A stretch of 64,000 nucleotides of DNA from Phycicoccus jejuensis (GTDB lineage: Bacteria > Actinomycetota > Actinomycetes > Actinomycetales > Dermatophilaceae): positions 682,001-746,000 of the forward strand of contig NZ_JOEE01000001.1 in NCBI RefSeq assembly GCF_000720925.1. Direction: 5' to 3'. How positions within the stretch are numbered: position 1 is the stretch's first letter; each line of letters begins with the position of its first letter. Shown one piece after another: positions 28,530-37,000 of this stretch. Under the pieces are notes generated by a model. That model did no database searches and had not been told where the DNA came from. It saw nothing but the letters and a program-made list of their open reading frames with translations. The position numbers were made by a program, and so were the translations under genes.

Positions 28530-31500
28530 GTGGGGACGACGACCGCAGCACCCGTCACGCCGACGCTCGCGCCGGCGGGTGATGCCGTCGTGCCCGCCGA
28601 GCGCACCCTGCGGCTCGGGCGGCTGCGCGGCTGGCCGACCGGCCTCGCCCTCGTCGCGTCGGCCACCGGCGCGCTCGGCCGGACGCTCGGCACGGTCGTG
28701 GCCGGCCTCCTCGCCGCCGACCCGTCGACCCGCCTCGTCGGGCTGCTCGCCCTGTGCGTCGTCGGCGCCGCGATCCTCGACACCGCGGGCCGCACCGTGT
28801 GGGCCGGCGTCGTCGACCACGCCGAGGGCCGGCTGCGCGACGACCTCGTCGCCGCCGCGCTCGCCCAGCCGCTTCCCGCCCTCGGCGAGCAGGCGGTCGG
28901 CGAGATCCTCGACCGCGTCGACGCCGACACCCACGACGTCGGCACGATGCTGCGCCGCCAGGTGTGGGACGCGCTGAAGACCGTCTTCGCCGCCGTGCCG
29001 ATGTGGGTCGTCGCCGGCCTCACGTGGTGGCCCGCGTGGGTCCTGTTCCCCGTCACCGCGACCGCCGCCGTGCTCCTCGTCCGCCGGCTGCTGCCGACGA
29101 TCGCCGAGCGCAAGGTCGCCGAGGAGGTCGCCTGGACCGACCACGCCGCGGCCCTCGAGGAGGGCGTGACCGCCCGCGACGACCTGCGGACCAGCCTCGG
29201 CCAGGCCCACGTCGTCGCCCGTCTCGCCACCCTGTCGTCGGTCGTCCACCAGCGGTTCGCGCAGGTCGTCGACCTCCAGGCGCGGGTCACCCGCCGCACC
29301 GGCGTGCTGCTCTACGGCATGCTCGCCGGCACGAGCGTCGCCGGGGTGGCCCTCGTCGCCGGGGGAGGCCTGTCGGTCGCCCGCCTCGTCACGCTCTTCC
29401 TCGTCACGAGCACCTTCGTCGGCCAGGTCGACCAGATGGCCCGCCACCTGCCCGAGCTCCAGGCCGGGCTCGGCGCCGTGACGCGCCTGCGGCAGCTCCT
29501 CGGCGCCGCGCCCGAGCCCACCGGCGGTCTCCCCGTCCCCGCCGGCCCCCTCGAGCTCGAGTTCCGCGACCTGCACTTCGGGTACGCCCAGGGCGACTTC
29601 GCGCTGCGCGACGTCGACCTCACGGTGCCCGGCGGCCGCACCTGCGCCCTCGTCGGGCGCACCGGGTCGGGCAAGTCGACCCTCGCCTCCCTCGTCTCCC
29701 GAGCGGTCGAGCCCGAGCCGGGCACGGTTTTCCTCGGCGGTGTCGACGTCCTCGACCTCGACCTGCAGCAGCTGCGCGCCGCGGTCGGCGTCGTCACGCA
29801 GCGCACCGAGGTGCTCGCCGGGACCCTCGCCGAGAACATCACCCTCTTCGCCGACCTGCCCCGGTCGCGCATCGAGGGCGCGGTCGCGCAGCTCGGGCTC
29901 GAGCGCTGGGTCGCGGGCCTGCCCGACGGCCTCGACACCCTCCTCGGCCCGGGCGGCACCTCGCTGTCGGCCGGCGAGGAGCAGCTCGTCGCCTTCGCCC
30001 GCCTGCTCGTGCGCGACGTGTCCGTCGTCGTCCTCGACGAGGCCACGGCCCGGATGGACCCGCTGACCGAGGCCCTCGTCGTGCGCGCGGCCGACCGCCT
30101 GCTGACCGGCCGCACCGGCATCCTCGTCGCGCACCGGCTCTCGACGACCCGGCGGGCCGAGCGCGTCGCCGTCCTCGACCACGGTCGCGTCGTCCAGCAG
30201 GGGGCGCGTGCCGAGCTCGCGCGCACCGACGGTCCCTTCCGCGCCCTCCTCGCCGCGAGCGGCGACGACCTCGAGCCCGGCCGCCCGGAGCAGCCGGCCC
30301 CGGCCGACCCTGCGTCCGAGCCCACCGCCACCGCCGTCGCCGGGGCGCGCCGGGCCGGGCCGCCCCCGGAGCTGCCGGACCCCGGGCACGGGCCCTCGCT
30401 GACCCGGGGCATCCTCTCGGCGCTGCTCGTCCGCCCCCGCTGGGGCGTGTGGCCGGCCGTCCTGTTCCTCGTCTCCGCGCTCGGCGGCGCCTTCGGGGCC
30501 GGCACCGGGTTCGTCTGGGGCCGCCTCGTCGAGCGCCTGCAGGCCGACGCCGCGTGGGACCCGACGACCGTCGTGCTCACCGGGCTGACCGCGGCGTCGG
30601 TGCTCGTCGCGCCGTTCGTCCTCGTCGCGGCCATGCGTCGCTACCCCCGCTGGTGGATCGAGGTCATGCTCCGGGTCCGGATGTCGGTGCTGCTCGGCCA
30701 GACCCGCCAGCACCGGCTCGAGCGCACCCCGGCCGGCGAGGTCGTCGCCCGGTCGATGGACGCCGACCGCTACGCCCTGTACGCCGACCGGTGGGTCGAC
30801 TTCCTCAACGGCCTCGGCATCGTCGTCGTCACCGCGCTGCTCGGCGGCAGCCTGCTCGCCGGCGGGGTGCTGCTCTGCGTCCTCGTCGGGGCGGCGCTCG
30901 CCTCGGCGGTCGGCCGGCCGATCGCCGGCCGCTCGGCCACCGAGTCCTCGCGGGCCCGCGCGCGCTTCGGCCGGGCCGTCGTGTCGGTGCTCGAGTCGGC
31001 CCGCACGGTCAAGCTCGCCGCGGCCACCCCGTCCGCCCACCGCCACCTGCGGCGGGTCGACGCCGGGCGGGTGCGCGCGGCCGTCTTCGAGCACCGCGTC
31101 CAGGCCGTGCTCGACGGCGTGCCGATCGTCATGGTGCAGGCCGGCGTCGTCGCGGCCTGGGGCACCTACGTCCTCGGCGGATGGTCCCTCGCCACCGCGA
31201 TCCTCGTCGCCGGCGCCGTCAACGGCTTCGACTGGTTCGGCCGGGTCGCCGGCGCCGTCGTCACCGAGGCCCCGGGCACGCGCTCGTGGCAGCAGGCGAC
31301 GAGCCGGCTCGCCGGCGGCGTCGACCTCGTGCGGCTGCCGGCGGGGGTCGACCTCGTCGCCGGCACCGCGCCCCCTGCCCCGGTCTCCGGCCGGGTGCCG
31401 CTGCGCGAGCTGCGCCTGCGCGGCGTCGGGGCCGTCCACGACGACGGGACCCGCGGGGTCGAGGGCGTCGACCTCACCGTGCAGGCCGGCGAGCTCGTCC

Positions 31501-32081
31501 TGCTCCTCGGGCAGGTCGGCTCCGGCAAGTCGAGCCTGCTGTCCGCGCTCTCGGGCCTGCTCGAGCACACCGGCTCGATCACGTGGAACGGCGTCGAGGT
31601 CGACGACGCCCAGGTGTTCCTCCGGCCGGGCCAGGTCGCCCACGTGGCGCAGGTGCCCCGGGTGCTCTCCGGCTCGTTCGCCGACAACGTCGCCCTCGGG
31701 CACGGCCGCTCGCTCGAGGGCGCCATCGCCGACGCGCGGCTCGGTGACGACGTCCGCGAGGCCGGCGGGCACGACGCGCTCGTCGGCCACCGCGGGGTGC
31801 GGCTCTCGGGAGGGCAGGTGCAGCGGCTGGCCCTCGCCCGGGCCCTTGCCGCCGAGACCGAGCTGCTGCTCGCCGACGACGTCTCGAGCGCGCTCGACGC
31901 CACGACGGAGGTCGAGCTGTGGCAGGCCCTGCGCGCCCGCCGCACGACGGTCGTCGGCGCCACCTCGAAGCGCGCCGCGCTGGCCGAGGCCGACCGCGTC
32001 GTCGTGCTCGTCGACGGGCGGGTGGCCGCGACCGGGCCGTGGCGCGAGCTGTCCGGCGCCTGGGGGCACCTCGCCGGCTGA
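28530..32081 (+). CDS. Fused asymmetric ABC exporter (TMD-NBD-TMD-NBD)
   Basis: An 1183-residue full-size ABC exporter made of two half-transporters. Half 1: membrane domain about 30-320; NBD with Walker A GRTGSGKST (K382), signature LSAGEEQ instead of LSGGQ, Walker B VVVLDEATARMD with catalytic Glu, and H-loop VAHRLST. Half 2: membrane domain about 630-890; Walker A GQVGSGKSS (K1000), intact LSGGQVQRLALARAL, Walker B LLLADDVSSALD with Asp in place of Glu, and ATSKRAAL with no H-loop histidine. So the composite site made from NBD1 Walker motifs and the NBD2 signature is complete and the other is degenerate, as in heterodimeric exporters such as BmrCD or TM287/288. Substrate is unknown. Confidence 0.9.
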   Translation: MGTTTAAPVTPTLAPAGDAVVPAERTLRLGRLRGWPTGLALVASATGALGRTLGTVVAGLLAADPSTRLVGLLALCVVGAAILDTAGRTVWAGVVDHAEGRLRDDLVAAALAQPLPALGEQAVGEILDRVDADTHDVGTMLRRQVWDALKTVFAAVPMWVVAGLTWWPAWVLFPVTATAAVLLVRRLLPTIAERKVAEEVAWTDHAAALEEGVTARDDLRTSLGQAHVVARLATLSSVVHQRFAQVVDLQARVTRRTGVLLYGMLAGTSVAGVALVAGGGLSVARLVTLFLVTSTFVGQVDQMARHLPELQAGLGAVTRLRQLLGAAPEPTGGLPVPAGPLELEFRDLHFGYAQGDFALRDVDLTVPGGRTCALVGRTGSGKSTLASLVSRAVEPEPGTVFLGGVDVLDLDLQQLRAAVGVVTQRTEVLAGTLAENITLFADLPRSRIEGAVAQLGLERWVAGLPDGLDTLLGPGGTSLSAGEEQLVAFARLLVRDVSVVVLDEATARMDPLTEALVVRAADRLLTGRTGILVAHRLSTTRRAERVAVLDHGRVVQQGARAELARTDGPFRALLAASGDDLEPGRPEQPAPADPASEPTATAVAGARRAGPPPELPDPGHGPSLTRGILSALLVRPRWGVWPAVLFLVSALGGAFGAGTGFVWGRLVERLQADAAWDPTTVVLTGLTAASVLVAPFVLVAAMRRYPRWWIEVMLRVRMSVLLGQTRQHRLERTPAGEVVARSMDADRYALYADRWVDFLNGLGIVVVTALLGGSLLAGGVLLCVLVGAALASAVGRPIAGRSATESSRARARFGRAVVSVLESARTVKLAAATPSAHRHLRRVDAGRVRAAVFEHRVQAVLDGVPIVMVQAGVVAAWGTYVLGGWSLATAILVAGAVNGFDWFGRVAGAVVTEAPGTRSWQQATSRLAGGVDLVRLPAGVDLVAGTAPPAPVSGRVPLRELRLRGVGAVHDDGTRGVEGVDLTVQAGELVLLLGQVGSGKSSLLSALSGLLEHTGSITWNGVEVDDAQVFLRPGQVAHVAQVPRVLSGSFADNVALGHGRSLEGAIADARLGDDVREAGGHDALVGHRGVRLSGGQVQRLALARALAAETELLLADDVSSALDATTEVELWQALRARRTTVVGATSKRAALAEADRVVVLVDGRVAATGPWRELSGAWGHLAG

Positions 32082-32086
32082 GCCGA

Positions 32087-32119
32087 CGCGGGCCGCCCGG
32101 GAGCCCCGGGCGGCCCGCG
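32087..32119. terminator. Bidirectional terminator hairpin between convergent genes
   Basis: A perfect 15-bp stem (CGCGGGCCGCCCGGG at 32087-32101, complement at 32105-32119) with a 3-base loop sits exactly between the convergent ABC exporter and GH76 genes. No T-tract on either side. Confidence 0.75.
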
Positions 32120-32122
32120 ACC

Positions 32123-33373
32123 TCAGTACAGGAGCGACCAGTCCTTGCGCGACCAGGCGAGGACGGCGAACAGCTGCACGACCGCGGCCTGCTCGATCAT
32201 CTGCGTCGAGGCGCCGCCGAAGCGGAAGACGCCGGTCTCCCGGTCGCGGCGGGTGCGCCACAGCCGGTCCGCGTAGGCCGCCATGTCGTCGGCGGCCCGC
32301 CGGTCGCCGGTCACCGACGCCAGCAGCAGGAGGTTCTTGAAGTAGATCGAGTTGAAGAACACCGGCTGGGTGTCGAGCCGCGTCAGGCCGGGCCGCTCCG
32401 GGTCGGGCTGGGCGTAGAAGCGGCGTGCGGCGTCGGCGACGCGGCACGCCTCGCGCAGGTACCGCGGCTCGCCGGTCACCCGGTGCAGCAGCGTGTTGAC
32501 GCCGACCGGGACGCCCTGGTTGTAGCTCCACACGGTCTTCTCGACGGTCCCCGCGAGGTCGAGGTGGTCGTGGTAGAGCCCGGCCTGCGCCCCCTCGCGG
32601 ATCTGCAGGTGCTGGTTGGTCCACGCGTACATCCGGCGGGCCCAGTCGAGGAAGCGGCGCTCGCGGGTCAGCTGGAACAGCCGCAGCCCGAGCTGGGCGC
32701 CGGGCATGTTCGAGACCGTGTTCCGGTCCTGGCTCCAGTCCGCCTGCGTCCAGAACACACCGCCCGGGGCCGGGTGCGAGGGGTCGTCGTCCCAGCCGGA
32801 GACGACGAGCTCGAAGATCATCCGGGCGTCGCGCACGGCCGCGGGGTCACGATGCATGAGGTGGCGCTGGACGTCGATGAGGCCGACCCACTCGTTGTCG
32901 TCGTAGAAGAAGTCGCCACCGCTGCCCCACGGCGCGGTCGGGGCGGACGCGTAGCCGGGCAGGCCGGTCGACCCGGCCGCGCTGTAGTAGCGACGCTGCC
33001 CGGTCCGGCGCTCGGCGAGGTCGTCGAGGTAGCGCCGCCCGGTGGCGCCGGGCAGGCCGGTGAGGTCGAGGGTCGCCCCGTGGGCCTGCGAGAACGGCCA
33101 CTCGTACGAGTAGGTCGGGTCCTCCGGCGCCGCAGGCCAGTGCTCGAGGTAGAGGCGGCTGCCGTCGCGCACGGCGAAGTGCCGCTGCAGGGCCGCGTAG
33201 GCGTCCTCCGCGCGCTCGGCCCACCGGCCGCGGCCCGTCGCCGGCCCGGGTCGGGAGGAGACCGCGGAGGCGGTGGGGCCCGTCGCGCCGAGGGCGCCGA
33301 GGGCGAGGGCCGCTCCGCCGACGGTGCGGCGGGAGAGGCGGGTCGTGGGGCTGGTTGCGCGGTGGGTCGACAT
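32123..33373 (-). CDS. Secreted GH76-family glycoside hydrolase (alpha-1,6-mannanase type)
   Basis: A 416-residue exported enzyme. The N-terminus is a Tat signal: RLSRRTVGGAALALGALGA then an Ala-x-Ala cleavage region near TASA (about residue 37). The mature part is a GH76-like (alpha/alpha)6 barrel with paired acids D158-D159 in FFYDDNEWVGL, the family's catalytic pair, plus GVFWTQADW, RNTVSNMPGAQLGLRLF and WSYNQGVPVG. GH76 enzymes cut alpha-1,6-mannan; targets could be fungal mannan or actinobacterial lipomannan, and the actual substrate is inference. It converges on the ABC exporter gene. Confidence 0.82.
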   Translation of the reverse strand: MSTHRATSPTTRLSRRTVGGAALALGALGATGPTASAVSSRPGPATGRGRWAERAEDAYAALQRHFAVRDGSRLYLEHWPAAPEDPTYSYEWPFSQAHGATLDLTGLPGATGRRYLDDLAERRTGQRRYYSAAGSTGLPGYASAPTAPWGSGGDFFYDDNEWVGLIDVQRHLMHRDPAAVRDARMIFELVVSGWDDDPSHPAPGGVFWTQADWSQDRNTVSNMPGAQLGLRLFQLTRERRFLDWARRMYAWTNQHLQIREGAQAGLYHDHLDLAGTVEKTVWSYNQGVPVGVNTLLHRVTGEPRYLREACRVADAARRFYAQPDPERPGLTRLDTQPVFFNSIYFKNLLLLASVTGDRRAADDMAAYADRLWRTRRDRETGVFRFGGASTQMIEQAAVVQLFAVLAWSRKDWSLLY

Positions 33374-33467
33374 CGTCGGGTCTCCTCGGCCGGTGGCGTG
33401 GACCCGTCAGGACGCTACGGAGATGGCGGATGGCCGTCGACGCGGGCGGCCGGCCTGTCCGATCGCG

Positions 33468-34265
33468 TCAGGCCAACCGGTCACGCAGCCACGCGATGTC
33501 GGCGCGCTGGCCCTCGACCCCGCCGGGGGTCTCGACGACGACCGGGGCGCCGGCCTCGCGGACGACGTGCGCGATGTCGGCGGCGTCGATGTGCCCCGAC
33601 CCGAGGTTGGTGTGGCGGTCGGCGCCGGAGTCGAACTCGTCGCGGCTGTCGTTGCAGTGCACCAGGTCGATGCGCCCCGTGATGGCCCGCACCTCGGCGA
33701 CGACGTCGGCGAGGTCGTTGCCGCCGGCGTGCGCGTGGCAGGTGTCGAGGCAGAAGCCGACGGTGTCGCCGCCCCCGGCCCGGCCGATGGCCTCCCAGAG
33801 GCGCTCGACCGCCTCGAGCCGACGGGCCATCGCGTTGTCGCCGCCGGCGGTGTTCTCGATGAGGAGCCGCACGGGCATCTCGAGGCCGTCGACGCACTTG
33901 CGCCAGTTGTCGAAGCCCGTCGCGGCGTCCTCGTCCTTGCCGAGGTGCCCGCCGTGCACGACGACGCCCTTCGCCCCGATCTCGGCGGCGGCGTGCAGGT
34001 GCTGCTGGAGCAGCTTGCGGCCGGGGATGCGGATGCGGTTGTTCGTCGAGGCGACGTTGATCGGGTAGGGCGCGTGGACGTAGAGGTCGACACCCGCGGC
34101 CTCGGCGGCCGCCCGCAGCGCCTCGGCGCCCCCGGCGTACTCGACGACCGGGCCCTTGTAGCTCTGCGGGTCGCCGAGGAAGAGCTGGCTGAGGGTGGCG
34201 CCCCGGGCGACGGCCTCCGCCACCGGGTCGGCCTGGTCGACGTGTCCTCCGATGCGCAGCTCCAT
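33468..34265 (-). CDS. Endonuclease IV (Nfo)-family AP endonuclease
   Basis: A 265-residue TIM-barrel protein of the AP endonuclease family 2. Zinc-ligand blocks in order: VVVHGGHLG, LLIENTAGG, FCLDTCHAHAGG, HCNDSRDEFDSGADRHTNLGSGHI (seen as HCNDSRDEF and DRHTNLGSGHI) and VVVETPGG. Endonuclease IV cuts DNA at abasic sites during base excision repair. The ATG at 34263-34265 gives the family N-terminus (MELRIGGHVDQAD); a much longer open frame upstream is spurious. It is divergent from the SDR gene across 78 bases. Confidence 0.9.
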   Translation of the reverse strand: MELRIGGHVDQADPVAEAVARGATLSQLFLGDPQSYKGPVVEYAGGAEALRAAAEAAGVDLYVHAPYPINVASTNNRIRIPGRKLLQQHLHAAAEIGAKGVVVHGGHLGKDEDAATGFDNWRKCVDGLEMPVRLLIENTAGGDNAMARRLEAVERLWEAIGRAGGGDTVGFCLDTCHAHAGGNDLADVVAEVRAITGRIDLVHCNDSRDEFDSGADRHTNLGSGHIDAADIAHVVREAGAPVVVETPGGVEGQRADIAWLRDRLA

Positions 34266-34343
34266 GCGCCCACCGTACGACCGGCCGCCGACCGTCGGTC
34301 GCCCGATCCCGGCCCGGCGCCCGGGGCAGGGCAGGATGGCGCC

Positions 34344-35105
34344 ATGCAGATCGCTGACACCACCGCCCTGGTCACCGGCGGCGCCTCCGGCCTCGGCGCG
34401 GCCACCGCCGCCGCCCTCGCCGGCCGCGGCGCCCGCGTGGTCGCCCTCGACCTCCCCGACGCCTGCGAGACCGCAGCCGCCGTCGACGGCGTCGAGTACG
34501 TCCCCACCGACGTCACCTCCGAGGCCGACGTCCGCGCCGCCGTCGCGGTCGCGGCCGGTGACGACGCCCGCCCGCTGCGGGTCGTCGTCAACTGCGCCGG
34601 CATCGGCCCGTCGGCGCGCATCCTCGGCCGCAAGGGCACGCACTCGATCGAGCTCTACCGCAAGGTCGTCGAGGTCAACCTCCTCGGCACCTTCGTCGTC
34701 CTCACCGTCGCCGCCGAGGCGATGGCGGCCACGGAGCCCGACGCCGACGGCCAGCGCGGCGTCGTCGTCAACACGGCGAGCATCGCCGCGTACGACGGCC
34801 AGGTCGGCCAGGCCGCGTACAGCTCGAGCAAGGGCGGCATCGTCGGCCTCACGCTGCCGGCGGCCCGTGACCTCGCGCAGCACGGGATCCGGGTCATGAC
34901 GATCGCCCCGGGCATCGTCGAGACCCCGATGCTCGCGAGCGTCTCGGACGAGTTCCGCGCCGGCCTCGCCGCGGGCGTCCCGTTCCCGCAGCGCCTCGCA
35001 CGCCCGGAGGAGTACGCGCAGCTCGCGCTGGCGATCGTCGAGCACGACTACCTCAACGGCGAGGTGGTCCGGATGGACGGCGCGCTGCGGATGGCGCCGC
35101 GCTGA
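34344..35105 (+). CDS. Short-chain dehydrogenase, HSD10-like 3-hydroxyacyl-CoA dehydrogenase
   Basis: A 253-residue classical [14 protein letters not shown] at residues 10-20, NCAGIGPS, active-site [22 protein letters not shown] with YxxxK, and GIVETPML. The whole matches the type II 3-hydroxyacyl-CoA dehydrogenase group, which oxidises 3-hydroxyacyl-CoA with NAD+ in beta-oxidation or isoleucine breakdown. The ATG at 34344 is used because the long frame upstream overlaps the divergent nuclease gene. Two bases separate it from the next gene. Exact substrate is inference. Confidence 0.87.
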   Translation: MQIADTTALVTGGASGLGAATAAALAGRGARVVALDLPDACETAAAVDGVEYVPTDVTSEADVRAAVAVAAGDDARPLRVVVNCAGIGPSARILGRKGTHSIELYRKVVEVNLLGTFVVLTVAAEAMAATEPDADGQRGVVVNTASIAAYDGQVGQAAYSSSKGGIVGLTLPAARDLAQHGIRVMTIAPGIVETPMLASVSDEFRAGLAAGVPFPQRLARPEEYAQLALAIVEHDYLNGEVVRMDGALRMAPR

Positions 35106-35107
35106 CC

Positions 35108-35878
35108 GTGGCGGCCACCCGCGCACCCCTGCGCGACGACCTCGGCGCGCCGGTGCCCCTCGCGGGCCCGGCGCGCCGCGTCGTCTCGCTCGTGCCCTCG
35201 CTGACCGAGGCGCTGGCGGCGACCTGCCCCGACCGGCTCGTCGGGGCCACCGACTGGTGCACCCACCCGGCCGACCTCGATGTCGCCCGGGTGCGCGGGA
35301 CGAAGAACCCAGACCTCGCCGCCGTCGCGGCCCTGGAGCCCGACCTCGTCGTCGCGAACAAGGAGGAGAACCGCGAGCTCGACGTGCGCCGGATGCGCGA
35401 GCGCGGGCTCGCGGTCTGGGTGACCGACATCGAGACCGTCCCGCAGTCCCTCGCGTCCATGGCGCGGCTGCTCGGTGAGGCGCTGGAGATCCCCGAGCCC
35501 GGGTGGCTGGGGGAGGCGCGCGACGCGTGGTCGGGGCCGGTGCCGGCACCGACGGCGCGGGTCGTCGTCCCCGTGTGGCGCGACCCGTGGATGGTCGTCG
35601 GCCGGCCGACGTTCACCGCCGACCTGCTCGCGCGCTGCGGGTACGAGGTCGTCGGGGGAGAGGTGGGGACGGGCCGCTACCCGAGCGCCGACGTGGCCTC
35701 GTTGGACGACCCGGCGCTGGCCGACCTCGTCCTGCTGCCCGACGAGCCCTACGAGTTCACCGCGGCCGACGGGCCCGAGGCGTTCGCGCGGGTACCCACG
35801 CGGCTCGTCTCCGGACGGCTCCTCACCTGGTACGGACCCGCCCTCGTGGAGGCCCGGATTTCGCTCGACCGAGAGTGA
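35108..35878 (+). CDS. BtuF/TroA-like helical-backbone metal receptor, no signal peptide
   Basis: A 256-residue protein with the fold of periplasmic siderophore/cobalamin-binding proteins: RRVVSLVPSLTEAL, GATDWCTHP, VRGTKNPDLAAVAALEPDLVVANKEEN, and GRYPSADVA later. It begins VAATRAPLRDDLGAPVPLAG with no hydrophobic signal or lipobox, so it looks cytoplasmic. The GTG at 35108 follows the SDR stop by 2 bases, so they are co-transcribed. No ABC permease or ATPase gene lies nearby. Ligand and role are unknown. Confidence 0.8.
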   Translation: MAATRAPLRDDLGAPVPLAGPARRVVSLVPSLTEALAATCPDRLVGATDWCTHPADLDVARVRGTKNPDLAAVAALEPDLVVANKEENRELDVRRMRERGLAVWVTDIETVPQSLASMARLLGEALEIPEPGWLGEARDAWSGPVPAPTARVVVPVWRDPWMVVGRPTFTADLLARCGYEVVGGEVGTGRYPSADVASLDDPALADLVLLPDEPYEFTAADGPEAFARVPTRLVSGRLLTWYGPALVEARISLDRE

Positions 35879-35883
35879 CCGTG

Positions 35884-35889
35884 TAGTGT
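35884..35889 (+). promoter_or_regulatory. Possible -10 of the tRNA-Thr gene
   Basis: TAGTGT lies 40 bases upstream of tRNA-Thr, with TTCGCT 18 bases before it (35860-35865) as a weak -35. A very small GC hairpin followed by TTTT (35898-35914) lies between it and the tRNA. Both calls are tentative. Confidence 0.3.
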
Positions 35890-35928
35890 CTCCGTCGCGC
35901 TCCAGAGCGGTTTTCCACTGGCGCGCAC

Positions 35929-36001
35929 GCCCCCTTAGCTCAGTCGGCAGAGCGTTTCCATGGTAAGGAAAAGGTCGTCGGTTCGATTCCGACAGGGGGC
36001 T
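35929..36001 (+). tRNA. tRNA-Thr (GGT anticodon)
   Basis: A 73-base cloverleaf. The acceptor stem GCCCCCT pairs with AGGGGGC; the D arm is GCTC/GAGC; the anticodon loop ATGGTAA holds GGT; the T arm has GTTCGATTC. The discriminator is T and CCA is not encoded. It reads ACC/ACU codons. It is followed after 52 bases by tRNA-Met. Confidence 0.95.
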
Positions 36002-36053
36002 CTGGTCCGACCGCAGTCCGACTCCCCGAGAAGGGCTCCCGGTCGTTCCCCAA

Positions 36054-36127
36054 GGCGGGGTAGCTCAGCTGGTTAGAGCGCACGACTCATAATCGTGAGG
36101 TCGCGGGATCGAGCCCCGCTCCCGCTA
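36054..36127 (+). tRNA. tRNA-Met (CAT anticodon, elongator type)
   Basis: A 74-base cloverleaf with anticodon loop CTCATAA (CAT) on a CACGA/TCGTG stem. The acceptor stem has G-U pairs at both ends. The T loop reads ATCGAGC, so position 54 is A instead of the usual T. No run of three G-C pairs (initiator mark) is in the anticodon stem, so this is an elongator tRNA. CCA is not encoded. Confidence 0.93.
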
Positions 36128-36257
36128 CCGAGGTCGCGATTTCCGTGTCACCGCACGGAGCGCGTACCCTGTTGTGCTTGGTGCCGCGCGCAGTCCAGGA
36201 CCGCGCCGACGCGCCACCCGAGATCCACACTTCGTTTCCCGAGAGCAGGTTGCTTCC

Positions 36258-36425
36258 ATGGCCAAGGCCACCGACGTCCGCCCCAAGATCACGCTGGCGT
36301 GCACGGAGTGCAAGGAGCGCAACTACATCACCAAGAAGAACCGGCGCAACGACCCCGACCGGCTCGAGCTGGCGAAGTTCTGCCCGCGCTGCAAGAAGCA
36401 CACCGCGCACCGCGAGACCCGCTGA
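36258..36425 (+). CDS. rpmG: 50S ribosomal protein L33
   Basis: A 55-residue ribosomal protein, [25 protein letters not shown] followed by [20 protein letters not shown], here cut as two blocks. It keeps the four zinc-ribbon cysteines (CTEC and CPRC), the zinc-binding form. The ATG at 36258 gives the usual [10 protein letters not shown] start. It lies after tRNA-Thr and tRNA-Met and before hadA, the same order as in Mycobacterium tuberculosis. A strong hairpin follows. Confidence 0.96.
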   Translation: MAKATDVRPKITLACTECKERNYITKKNRRNDPDRLELAKFCPRCKKHTAHRETR

Positions 36426-36457
36426 CGCCGGCGCGTCACCGACGCGCCCGCAGCCGA

Positions 36458-36494
36458 CGAGGCCGCCCGCACCCCCGGGGTGCGGGCGGCCTCG
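36458..36494 (+). terminator. Terminator hairpin after rpmG
   Basis: The arms CGAGGCCGCCCGCACCCC (36458-36475) and its exact complement (36477-36494) give an 18-bp perfect inverted repeat with almost no spacer; in practice the innermost pairs open into the loop. It separates rpmG from the hadA promoter. Confidence 0.8.
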
Positions 36495-36537
36495 CGTCGT
36501 GCCCGGGTCCTCCCGCCGGTCGGTCGGCCCCGGCCCC

Positions 36538-36543
36538 TAGAGT
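36538..36543 (+). promoter_or_regulatory. -10 element of hadA-hadB-murB (leaderless)
   Basis: TAGAGT ends 7 bases before the hadA ATG at 36551, again placing the transcript start at the start codon. Confidence 0.5.
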
Positions 36544-36550
36544 GGGCGGC

Positions 36551-37000
36551 ATGGCCGTGAACCCCGACTTCGTCGGACGCACCTACCCGCCGAGCGGGCC
36601 CTACCCCGTCGACGCCGCGCTCATCGCCGCGTTCGCCGCGGCCGTGGGCTCGAGCGACCCGGTCCACACCGACCCCGAGGCCGCCCGCGCCGCCGGCTAC
36701 GCCGACGTGGTGGCGCCGCCGACGATGGCCGTGCGCTTCGCCCAGGCCTCGGACCGGGCGTACGTCGCCGACCCGGAGGCGGGCATCGACTACAGCCGCG
36801 TCGTCCACGGCGAGCAGCGGTTCGTCCACCACCGCCCGATCACCGCCGGCGACGAGGTCGTCGGCACGCTGACCGTCGACGCCGTCCGGCAGGCCGGTGG
36901 CCACTCGATGGTCACGACCCGCACCGAGCTCGCGACGACCGGCGGCGAGGCGCTCGCGACGTGCACCTCGACCATCGTCGTCCGGGGAGGGGAGGACTGA
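36551..37000 (+). CDS. hadA: MaoC-like dehydratase subunit, HadA-like (FAS1-type N-terminal dehydratase)
   Basis: A 149-residue hot-dog fold protein of the FAS1_DH type: NPDFVGRTYPPSGPYPVDAALIAAFAAAVG, then DPVHTDPEAARAAGYADVVAPPTM. In mycobacteria HadA is the substrate-binding partner of HadB in 3-hydroxyacyl-ACP dehydration. In non-mycolic actinobacteria the pair probably acts on 3-hydroxyacyl thioesters of fatty acid metabolism. Its stop overlaps the hadB ATG by one base (TGATG), so the two are coupled. Confidence 0.88.
   Translation: MAVNPDFVGRTYPPSGPYPVDAALIAAFAAAVGSSDPVHTDPEAARAAGYADVVAPPTMAVRFAQASDRAYVADPEAGIDYSRVVHGEQRFVHHRPITAGDEVVGTLTVDAVRQAGGHSMVTTRTELATTGGEALATCTSTIVVRGGED

Noticed and set aside
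28152..32624. Open frame of 1490 codons on the minus strand across the ABC exporter
   Set aside because: It spans three real genes and shows only composition-driven residues; the ABC motifs on the plus strand are unambiguous.
33273..34343. Upstream extension of the SDR reading frame
   Set aside because: It is antisense to the endonuclease IV gene; the SDR fold begins at the Met at 34344.
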